From: SKPT01 sp040905445
Lineage (GTDB): Bacteria > Planctomycetota > Phycisphaerae > Phycisphaerales > Phycisphaeraceae
Assembly (NCBI GenBank): GCA_040905445.1
Contig: JBBDRN010000009.1
Coordinates: 1 to 54,050 of the forward strand
Length of the DNA stretch: 54,050 nucleotides
Direction of reading: 5' to 3'
A model generated the notes under the pieces. It made no database searches. It saw nothing but the letters and a program-made list of their open reading frames with translations, and had not been told where the DNA came from. Shown piece after piece: positions 32,530-39,332 of this stretch. The position numbers were made by a program, and so were the translations under genes. The first letter of the stretch is position 1; each line of letters begins with the position of its first letter.

Positions 32530-33624
32530 TTGAACGCGCATGACGCCGTTGAGTTGACGTTGGCGACTCCCCCTGCCGCGGGGGCGGTGGCGATCGTGCA
32601 ACTCGCCGGGCCCGGAACGTTGCGCATGCTGACGGCGCTGACGGGGATCGCCGGCGACTGGCCGCGTGGGCGGCTGCGCCTGGCACGATTCGCCGACATC
32701 GACGAGGGCCTCGCGGTGCGTCTCAGCGACGAGCTGGTGCAACTCATGCCCCACGGCGGGTCGCGCATCACATCGCGGCTTATCGAGCACCTCGTGAGCC
32801 TCGGCGCGGCCGTCACACACGAGCCCGATCCCGCCACGCTCTACCCCGAAGCCGACTCGCCACTGGAAGCCGACGCCCTGGCGACGCTGGCGCGGTCGGC
32901 GAGCCCGGCGGCGGTCGACCTGCTGCTGGCGCAGGCGGCGCTGTGGCAGGATGAGCCGCGGCCCACGCCCGGCAGCGACGCGGCGCGCGAGATCCTCGCC
33001 CGCTCCGACGTGCTCGACCGCCTCGTCCACCCGCCGACGGTCGTGGTCGTGGGCCGGCCCAACGTGGGTAAGAGCACGCTGACGAATCGGCTGCTCGGGC
33101 GCGCGGTGAGCCTCGTGGCGGACCTGCCCGGCACGACGCGCGACTGGGTCGGCGCCACCGTCGAGCTCAAGGCCCAATCAGAAATCAGGCATCAGCAATC
33201 AGCCATCAACGTACGCTGGCTCGACACGCCGGGCCTGCGGCAGGACGCGGGACGCGTCGAAGCCGCCGCCATCACCGCCGCACGCCGCACGCTCGCGAGC
33301 GCCGACCTGCTCATTGCCATGCGCGACCCGGCGACCGACTGGCCCGAGCCCAGCGCCCTGCCGCGCGAGGCGGACCTGTACGTGCTCAACAAGGCCGACA
33401 TGCTGCCGGCTCTGTCGGGGTTCGACATCCGCCATTCGGAATCGCCCGCCACCCCCCTGCCGCTCAGCGCCGAGCGTGGGGACCGCGTGGACGTGCTGGA
33501 GCAGCGGATCGTCGCTTCGCTGGGGCTCGCGGAGCTGCACCCGCCGCGGCGGTGGGCGTTTTCACCGACGCTGCGCGCGTTGCTGGGTGGTGAGGCGTCA
33601 ATGACGTGGGCGCGATACGTGTAG
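32530..33624 (+). CDS. MnmE-like GTPase, divergent and lacking the C-terminal cysteine motif
   Basis: A 364-aa protein; MnmE is usually about 450 aa and modifies tRNA wobble uridine with MnmG. The MnmE-type N-terminus is present (TPPAAGAVAIVQLAGPG), then a shortened helical part and a G domain with G1 GRPNVGKSTL (residue about 177), G3 DTPGL and G4 NKAD. The final MnmE helices and the C-terminal CxGK motif that binds the uridine are missing. Residues about 216-227 are an in-frame ATCAG-repeat insertion just before DTPG. The start was taken as TTG 32530 nine bases after GAGG. The stop codon belongs to a palindrome. Either a specialised paralogue or a decaying gene. Confidence 0.75.
   Translation: MNAHDAVELTLATPPAAGAVAIVQLAGPGTLRMLTALTGIAGDWPRGRLRLARFADIDEGLAVRLSDELVQLMPHGGSRITSRLIEHLVSLGAAVTHEPDPATLYPEADSPLEADALATLARSASPAAVDLLLAQAALWQDEPRPTPGSDAAREILARSDVLDRLVHPPTVVVVGRPNVGKSTLTNRLLGRAVSLVADLPGTTRDWVGATVELKAQSEIRHQQSAINVRWLDTPGLRQDAGRVEAAAITAARRTLASADLLIAMRDPATDWPEPSALPREADLYVLNKADMLPALSGFDIRHSESPATPLPLSAERGDRVDVLEQRIVASLGLAELHPPRRWAFSPTLRALLGGEASMTWARYV
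33175..33210 (+). repeat. ATCAG repeat tract read in frame within the MnmE-like gene
   Basis: Five ATCA(G) units at irregular 6-8 base spacing encode QSEIRHQQSAIN between the beta-strand LKA and VRWLDTPG. Tracts of this kind are usually intergenic. Confidence 0.7.
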
Positions 33625-33741
33625 GGCCCGCTGTGCGGAACTGCCCGGTTCGCGATGCGGCGCGCGTGGCCTTCGCTCGCGGACTCGCTCAGACCACGGC
33701 ACCCGGCGATCCGGGAACAAGGTCCGCACAGCGGACCCTAC
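33621..33741. repeat. GTAGGGTCCGCTG palindrome doublet (copy 2)
   Basis: The left arm at 33621-33640 (GTAGGGCCCGCTGTGCGGAA) and right arm at 33719-33741 are the inverted partners of the 25911-25978 element, with a 78-base spacer. The TAG in the left arm is the stop codon of the MnmE-like gene. Confidence 0.75.
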
Positions 33742-33768
33742 GCCCCCCTGGCGCTCTGCCCCCCTTAT

Positions 33769-33784
33769 GGCACCTTGGCGTTGG
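33769..33784 (+). repeat. GGCACCTTGGCGTTGG repeat (copy 3, degenerate)
   Basis: Partial match to the CTTGGCGCCTTGGCGTTTAA copies at 29816 and 31855. It sits just beyond the floA stop. Confidence 0.45.
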
Positions 33785-33794
33785 AACCGCGCGG

Positions 33795-34826
33795 CTACTT
33801 CGAGCGGCCGCCCTGGCCTTCGTCGGTGCCGTCCTGGTCGTGGCCGGCGATCGAGTCGCGCATGCTCGTGTCGGACTGGATGTTGCGCATCCGGTAGTAG
33901 TCCATGATGCCCAGGTTGCCGCTGCGGAACGCCTCGGCGATGGCCTTGGGCACCTCCGCCTCGGCGAGCACGACCAGCGCCCGGTTCTTCTGAACCTCCG
34001 CTTGGTACTCCTGCTCCTCCGCCACCGCCATCGCGCGGCGCTTTTCCGCCTCGGCCTGGAAGCGGCGCTTGTCGGCCTCGGCCTGGTCGCCCTGGATCTG
34101 GGCGCCGATGTTCTCGCCCACGTCGATGTCGGCGATGTCCACCGACAGGATCTCGAATGCCGTGCCCGCGTCGAGGCCCTTTTCGAGCACCGTCTTGGAG
34201 ATGCGGTCGGGGTTCTCGAGCACCGCCTTGTGGCTGGACGATGAGCCGATCGTCGTGACGATGCCTTCGCCGACGCGGGCGATGATCGTCTCTTCCGTCG
34301 CACCGCCCACGAGACGGGCGATGTTGGCGCGCACGGTGACGCGGGCCCGGGCCTTGAGCTGAATGCCATCCTGCGCCACCGCGTCGACCGTGGCCCGCCC
34401 GGACGTCGGGCTCGGGCAGTCGATCACCTTCGGGTTCACCGACGTCTGCACGGCGTCGAGGATGTCGCGGCCGGCCAGGTCAATCGCGCAGGCGGTGTCC
34501 CAGGGCAGGGCGATCTTGGCGCGGTCGGCGGCGATCAGGGCGGTGACGATCGTGGGCACGCGGCCGCCGGCGAGGTAGTGCGTTTCCATCTGGGCGGTCG
34601 AGATGTCGAGCCCCGCCTTGACGGCGCGGATGCGCGAGAGGACGACCGTGCGGGGGTCGACCCGTCGGAAGCGCATGCCGATGATGTCGACGAAGCGGAC
34701 GCGGGCGCCGGAGAGCTGGGCCTGCAGCCAGAGATTGAAATACTGGATCACAAACAGCAGGACGATCAGCGCGAGCAGGCCGGCGAGGACCAGCACGGCG
34801 AAAAGGAAGACGGTGAGCGGTGTCAT
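33795..34826 (-). CDS. floA: Flotillin-like protein FloA
   Basis: A 343-aa membrane scaffold of the FloA/YqfA (UPF0365) type that organises lipid microdomains. One N-terminal membrane hairpin (residues about 4-28, FLFAVLVLAGLLALIVLLFV) is followed by a PHB-like domain and an Ala/Glu-rich coiled coil (residues about 235-290, with QAEADKRRFQAEAEKRRA). The block VGGATEETIIARVGEGIV is typical of FloA. The nfeD partner gene is not adjacent, although it often is in other genomes. The C-terminal tail is hydrophilic. Start ATG 34826 follows AGGAG. Confidence 0.93.
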   Translation of the reverse strand: MTPLTVFLFAVLVLAGLLALIVLLFVIQYFNLWLQAQLSGARVRFVDIIGMRFRRVDPRTVVLSRIRAVKAGLDISTAQMETHYLAGGRVPTIVTALIAADRAKIALPWDTACAIDLAGRDILDAVQTSVNPKVIDCPSPTSGRATVDAVAQDGIQLKARARVTVRANIARLVGGATEETIIARVGEGIVTTIGSSSSHKAVLENPDRISKTVLEKGLDAGTAFEILSVDIADIDVGENIGAQIQGDQAEADKRRFQAEAEKRRAMAVAEEQEYQAEVQKNRALVVLAEAEVPKAIAEAFRSGNLGIMDYYRMRNIQSDTSMRDSIAGHDQDGTDEGQGGRSK

Positions 34827-35038
34827 GGATGAATCTCCTGGATCGACCCCGAGGACGGGCGAGCCCGGCCGCGCGAACGGCGCCGGGCGAACCCATATGA
34901 TACACGCAGGGCCCCCGCGGTGTCGTCGCGGCCGGCGGCAAGGGTCAATCAGACATGCGGCCGGGCGGGCGGGCGGCTCGGCCGATCAAAAAGCCACAGC
35001 CTCTCTTTCGGGAAGCCGCGGCTTGCGGGGTTGCCCCG

Positions 35039-35515
35039 TCAAACGGGGTGCTCCGCATATCTTCTCCGCAGCGTCCGGAGCCGCCTGTGCGTCTCACGGA
35101 TGCTCCGGTGGTGGCGATGAAGCAGCTCCCGCACGGGCCATCGCGGCACGTCGCGGATCGCCGCGTCGTAGCGGCCGCGCGTACGGGCCTCGCTGCGCTC
35201 CAGCGCCTGCAGCAGCGTCGCCCGCTCGCCCCACGTCAGCCGCGTGCGCATCCCGCGCCACCACGCCTGGACGCGGCCGGCGGGGCCCGCCGCCTCGTCG
35301 ATGACCTGCCCCTGCTGCTCGATGAGCTGCTCGAGCTCCCGGGCAAAGTCGCGCCGCTCGTGGGCGAGGCTGTAGCACAGGGCCGTCAACTCCGCGTCCT
35401 CGAGACTGTCGCCGACGTTGCGAAAGTCCGCCTCACTGGCGCGGTCCTCCTGGACGAGGGCCTGCAACCGGCGACAGGTCTCGAGGCTCAACCCGGTGGG
35501 CGTCGCCTTGATCAT
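35039..35515 (-). CDS. PA2169-like four-helix protein (DUF2383)
   Basis: A 158-aa helical, charged protein. The pattern of two helical hairpins with ELTALCYSLAHERRDFAREL (residues about 45-64) resembles the ferritin-like PA2169/DUF2383 family. No di-metal ligand set can be claimed from sequence alone. It is 27 bases upstream in map terms of the DUF1328 gene, in the same direction; proteins of both kinds are often induced by envelope or stationary-phase stress. The role is inferred only from family habit. Confidence 0.65.
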   Translation of the reverse strand: MIKATPTGLSLETCRRLQALVQEDRASEADFRNVGDSLEDAELTALCYSLAHERRDFARELEQLIEQQGQVIDEAAGPAGRVQAWWRGMRTRLTWGERATLLQALERSEARTRGRYDAAIRDVPRWPVRELLHRHHRSIRETHRRLRTLRRRYAEHPV

Positions 35516-35542
35516 CGCTCAGTCCTCCCGGCAGCACGCCGC

Positions 35543-35722
35543 TCACAGGCCACGCGGGCCGCCGCGGTGGACGAGCCCGACGATCAGCGACACGACGAAC
35601 AGGATCAGGAAGAGGACGAACAGCACCTGCGCGATGGTCGCGGCAGCGCCGGCGATGCCGCCGAACCCGAACAGCGCCGCGATCAGCGCGATGACGAAAA
35701 AGATGATGGCCCAGTAAAGCAT
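35543..35722 (-). CDS. DUF1328 small membrane protein
   Basis: A 59-aa protein with two membrane helices, starting MLYWAIIFFVIALIAALFGF. The FGFGGIAGAAATIAQVLFVLF core is the DUF1328 signature, a family of unknown function found widely in Proteobacteria and Planctomycetes. The start at ATG 35722 follows GGGAG; a frame back to 35749 lacks similarity. It heads a two-gene unit with the DUF2383-like gene. Confidence 0.88.
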   Translation of the reverse strand: MLYWAIIFFVIALIAALFGFGGIAGAAATIAQVLFVLFLILFVVSLIVGLVHRGGPRGL

Positions 35723-35984
35723 GGCGGATGATCTCCCTGGCTGACGCACGGTGTGGCGGGCCTGGAGCGTGAGGCGGGTGAGGCGGGGCGGGGTGCGTCA
35801 GCCGTTGCGTCCCTCGCCCGCGCGGTGTTGCCCGCGTCTGTGGGAGCAGGGGTGCAAACCGCGCGCCACCGCCGGGGCGGCGGCGGTGGCGCGCGAGCAA
35901 GGCCCGGTCAGCCGGGCGACGGGCACCGGTCGGCGTATCGGGCCGCCCCCATGCCCACCCGCTGTTATGATGGGGCGTTTGACC

Positions 35985-37013
35985 ATGGACCAGCCGGCAA
36001 AGAAGAGATGCTGCACGCCGTCGAACGCCCAGGCCCCCCCTGCCGCCCAGGCCGCGCCGGTGCCTGCCACGCCGCGCGGCGTGCCCCAGGCCGCGCCCGC
36101 GTTGTCCCTGGCCGAGGCCGAGCGTCGGGCGCGGGCCGGCTCGACGGACGGCATGGTCCGCATCGCCCCGGGCGCGTTTCGCATGGGCACCGACTCGGAC
36201 GAGGCCTGGCCCTCCGACGGGGAAGGCCCCGTCCGGCCGGTGGAGGTCAGCCCCTTCTACATCGACGCGTGTGCCGTGACGAACGCCGCGTTTGAAAGAT
36301 TTGTCGATGCCACCGGCTATGTCACCGACGCCGAGCGCTTCGGCTGGTCGTTCGTCTTCCGCGGCCACCTGCCCGCCAAGTACGCCGACCGCCTGGCGCA
36401 GACCAACGCCGTGCAGGGCCTGACCTGGTGGATCGCCGTGCCCGGCGCGTCCTGGCGCAAGCCCGAGGGCGAGCGATCCAGCCTCAAGCAGCGGATGGAC
36501 CACCCGGTGGTACACGTGTCATGGAACGACGCCGTGCGCTATGCCGCGTGGGCGGGCAAGCGGCTGCCCACCGAAGCGGAGTGGGAGCTCGCGGCCCGCG
36601 GCGGGCTGGATCAACGCATCTACCCCTGGGGCGACGATCTGACGCCCCGCGGCAGGCACATGTGCAACATCTGGCAGGGCAGGTTCCCCGAGCGCGACAC
36701 GGGCGAGGATGGCTTCGCCGGCCGCTGCCCCGTCGACGCCTTTCCCGCCAACGGCTACGGGCTGCACAACGTCTCGGGCAATGTCTGGGAGTGGTGCCTC
36801 GAGTGGTTCAGCCCCGACTGGCACCTGCCCGAAAGCGACGCGACCCGCCGCGACCCCGACGGCCCGCCCGCCGGCACGCACAAGCTGCAAAAAGGCGGCT
36901 CCTACCTCTGCCACCGCAGCTACTGCAATCGCTACCGCGTCGCGGCCCGCACGGGCAACACGCCCGACAGCAGCACGACGAACAACGGCTTCCGCTGCGT
37001 CCGCGACGTGTAG
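35985..37013 (+). CDS. Formylglycine-generating enzyme (copper-type sulfatase maturase)
   Basis: A 342-aa SUMF1-family enzyme that oxidises the cysteine in sulfatase active sites to formylglycine. Both catalytic cysteines are present in GGSYLCHRSYCNRYR (Cys309 and Cys314), the pair that binds copper, so this is a true FGE and not just a structural relative. Other landmarks are GAFRMGTDS, HVSWNDAVRYAAWAGKRLPT and NVWEWCLEWF. The N-terminus MDQPAKKRCC fits bacterial FGEs; ATG at 35967 is possible. No sulfatase gene lies in the window, so its substrates are elsewhere. A CCCCGCCACA tandem follows the gene. Confidence 0.93.
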   Translation: MDQPAKKRCCTPSNAQAPPAAQAAPVPATPRGVPQAAPALSLAEAERRARAGSTDGMVRIAPGAFRMGTDSDEAWPSDGEGPVRPVEVSPFYIDACAVTNAAFERFVDATGYVTDAERFGWSFVFRGHLPAKYADRLAQTNAVQGLTWWIAVPGASWRKPEGERSSLKQRMDHPVVHVSWNDAVRYAAWAGKRLPTEAEWELAARGGLDQRIYPWGDDLTPRGRHMCNIWQGRFPERDTGEDGFAGRCPVDAFPANGYGLHNVSGNVWEWCLEWFSPDWHLPESDATRRDPDGPPAGTHKLQKGGSYLCHRSYCNRYRVAARTGNTPDSSTTNNGFRCVRDV

Positions 37014-37032
37014 CCCATCAACAAACCCGGCG

Positions 37033-37080
37033 CCCCCCGCCACACCCCCGCCACATCCCCGCTACACCCCCGCCACACTC
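37033..37080. repeat. CCCCCGCCACA tandem between convergent genes
   Basis: About four 11-12 base units of CCCCCGCCACA type between the FGE and glycyl-tRNA synthetase stop codons. The same unit is read as protein in the VWA gene (24499-24535). Confidence 0.6.
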
Positions 37081-37086
37081 GGCCAC

Positions 37087-38823
37087 TCACCCGATGCGGT
37101 CGGCCAGATACGCCTCGACTTTGTCGATGCCGATCCGCTCCTGCGCCTGCGTGTCGCGCTCGCGTACGGTCACGGTCTGATCCTCCAGCGTCTGGCCGTC
37201 GATCGTGAAGCAGTACGGCGTGCCCGCCTCGTCCATGCGCGCGTAGCGCTTGCCGATCGACTGCTTGACGTCGAACTGCACGCTCCAGCGCTTGCGAAGC
37301 TCGCGGTAGAGCGCCTCGGCCTTCTCCGGCATGCCGTCCTTGTTGACGAGCGGGAACACGGCCGCCTTGATCGGCGCCATGCGCGGCGTGAACTTCATGT
37401 ACACCTTGCTTGGCCGCGAGTCGTCGGGCGTGTAGGCCTCGCACAGCAGCGCCAGCGTCCCCCGATCCGCCCCGGCGGACGGCTCGATCACGTGCGGGAA
37501 ATAACGCACGTTGCGCTCCTGGTCGAAATAGCGCAGCTTGTCGCCCTGCCCACACGCCTCGGCGTGCTGCCGCAGGTCGAAGTTGGTGCGATGCGCCACA
37601 CCCTCGAGCTCGCCGAAGCCCGGCGCGGTGAACGGAAAGCGGTACTCGATATCGCTCGTGCCGGCCCCTTCCTTGGCGTAGTGAGCCAGCTCGTCGCGGT
37701 CATGCTCGCGCAGGATGAGGTTGTCGCCCGCGAGGCCGACGCCCTGCCACCAGTTGTAGCGCATGTCGCGCCAGTAGGCGTACCACTGCTGCGCCTGCGC
37801 CACATCTTCGCCGACGACTTCGGGGTCGGGGATGAAGAACTCGATCTCCATCTGCTCGAACTCGCGCGAGCGGAACGTGAAGTTGCGCGGCGTAACCTCG
37901 TTGCGAAACGCCTTGCCCGTCTGCGCAATGCCGAAGGGCACCTTGACGCGCGAGGTGTCGACGACGTTCCAGAACTGGGTGAAGATGCCCTGCGCGGTCT
38001 CGGGGCGCAGGTAGGCCTTGGCGTCTTCGTCTTGCAAAGCGCCAATGAATGTGGTGAACATGAGGTTGAACTGTCGAGGGGCAGTCAAGGTTCCGGCCTG
38101 GCCTGTATATGGCGATGGAATACTCCGATGTGCTGAAGTCAATTCCTGCACAGAGATTTCGCGCATCACCGCGACGTGCGTTCTGCCGGCCGGATCATGA
38201 ACTTGCAGGTTGATCTGCGTCCCTCGCGGATCTGGTATGCGTTCGCCCACCTCGACCTTTTTCAGTTTTTTGATCCCGAAGCTTGGATCGAGGCGCACGT
38301 TGCCCGGATTCTCCGCAACAAATCCAGACGCCTCCTCGAGAGAACCACCAATGATCGCCGCAGCCAAAAACAGTGACTCACCTTCCTCAAGACGCGGCCT
38401 ATCGGGGCCAGGAGAATGCGGACCCTCCGGCAACAAAAACAACCCGACAAGATGATCGGCGCGGAATCGCTGCTGCGTTTCCTTGTCATCCACCATCGGA
38501 TCATTAAACCCCGCCACGTGCCCGCTGGCCTCCCACACGCGCGGGTTCATGATGATCGTCGTATCCACCGGCACGATCGACAACGGGTGGCCATCGGGCC
38601 CGTCGGGTGGGCTGGTGACGATGTCGTTGAACCAGGCGTCCTTGAGGTTTTTCTTGAGCAGCGCGCCCAGCGGGCCGTAGTCCCAGAAGCCGTTGATCCC
38701 GCCATAGATTTCGGACGACTGCCAGATGAACCCGCGGCGACGGCAGAGCGCGACGATGTCGTCCATCGACTTGGCAGCGCTGGAGGAGGTGGCGGAGGCG
38801 GACGACGGCGGGTCTGAAGGCAT
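37087..38823 (-). CDS. glyS: Glycyl-tRNA synthetase (alpha2 type) with atypical central insert
   Basis: A 578-aa class II synthetase charging tRNA-Gly. Motif 2 region FRNEVTPRNFTFRSREFEQ (residues about 305-323), MEIEFF and the C-terminal anticodon-binding domain are normal. The N-terminal SEIYGGINGFWDYGPLG is diagnostic. Residues about 115-248 differ: the zinc-ribbon pattern (CxxC ... CPxC) common before RQFNLMF is absent, replaced by about 120 residues of unknown type. The DNA for that part is about 54% G+C in lines I counted, against 65% or more around it. It is probably still functional because the frame and flanks are intact. Confidence 0.93.
   Translation of the reverse strand: MPSDPPSSASATSSSAAKSMDDIVALCRRRGFIWQSSEIYGGINGFWDYGPLGALLKKNLKDAWFNDIVTSPPDGPDGHPLSIVPVDTTIIMNPRVWEASGHVAGFNDPMVDDKETQQRFRADHLVGLFLLPEGPHSPGPDRPRLEEGESLFLAAAIIGGSLEEASGFVAENPGNVRLDPSFGIKKLKKVEVGERIPDPRGTQINLQVHDPAGRTHVAVMREISVQELTSAHRSIPSPYTGQAGTLTAPRQFNLMFTTFIGALQDEDAKAYLRPETAQGIFTQFWNVVDTSRVKVPFGIAQTGKAFRNEVTPRNFTFRSREFEQMEIEFFIPDPEVVGEDVAQAQQWYAYWRDMRYNWWQGVGLAGDNLILREHDRDELAHYAKEGAGTSDIEYRFPFTAPGFGELEGVAHRTNFDLRQHAEACGQGDKLRYFDQERNVRYFPHVIEPSAGADRGTLALLCEAYTPDDSRPSKVYMKFTPRMAPIKAAVFPLVNKDGMPEKAEALYRELRKRWSVQFDVKQSIGKRYARMDEAGTPYCFTIDGQTLEDQTVTVRERDTQAQERIGIDKVEAYLADRIG
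38080..38480 (-). other. Lower-GC segment inside the glycyl-tRNA synthetase gene
   Basis: Two 60-base lines (38221-38280 and 38341-38400) count to 53% and 55% G+C, against 65% for 37861-37920 in the same gene. The frame is open throughout. This may be an inserted or recombined domain. Confidence 0.55.
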
Positions 38824-38863
38824 GGCGGGCTCTCGCGTGGACCGAAAGCGGCAAGTGTAGCGG

Positions 38864-38898
38864 CCCCGCCACTAAATCGCCGCGATTTAGTGGCGGGG
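38864..38898. repeat. 35-bp palindrome with CCCCGCCAC arms (copy 3)
   Basis: CCCCGCCACTAAATCGC and its perfect reverse complement around a single C. It lies 41 bases upstream of the glycyl-tRNA synthetase start. It shares the nine-base outer arm with the in-frame copies at 2741 and 9146 but has a different core. Confidence 0.8.
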
Positions 38899-38956
38899 CG
38901 CACGGGCGGGGGCTCGTTGCAGTTGGGGGCCGGCGGGAGCCGGGCGTGCGACGCGG

Positions 38957-39199
38957 CTACGACGTGCCGTTGTGGCAGCGCCGGCTGCCGGGGCGGGCGT
39001 ACGAGTCGTAGTTGGCGTAGATGAGGCCCGCGACGATGCCCAGCGTCAGGGCGGCGGCGATGATGGCGAGCGTCAGCAACTCCGGGCCGCCAACGAGCCC
39101 GTATTGCCGCACGGCGAGCAGCGTCAGCAGGAACAGGCCGGCGACGGCGGGGGCGACGATGGCGCGGGGCACGTTGAGCGGGCGCATGGGCGTGGGCAT
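38957..39199 (-). CDS. Small two-helix membrane protein
   Basis: An 80-aa protein with two membrane helices at residues about 12-30 and 38-62 (LLTLAIIAAALTLGIVAGLIY), a short basic C-terminus and no recognised family. GGAG lies 7-10 bases before the start. It sits alone between folC and glycyl-tRNA synthetase on the same strand. It could be a spurious call but the hydrophobicity pattern is clear. Confidence 0.6.
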   Translation of the reverse strand: MPTPMRPLNVPRAIVAPAVAGLFLLTLLAVRQYGLVGGPELLTLAIIAAALTLGIVAGLIYANYDSYARPGSRRCHNGTS

Positions 39200-39332
39200 G
39201 GGCGGCTCCTGGTCGACACAGATAATCCTAGGATCCGCGGCCGCGTTGTGCCAGAGGCGCGCGACAGGGCGTGACGCGTCCGGAACGCGTCGCCCGGGGG
39301 ACCACGGCGAACACCGCGTGACGGAGCGGGGC

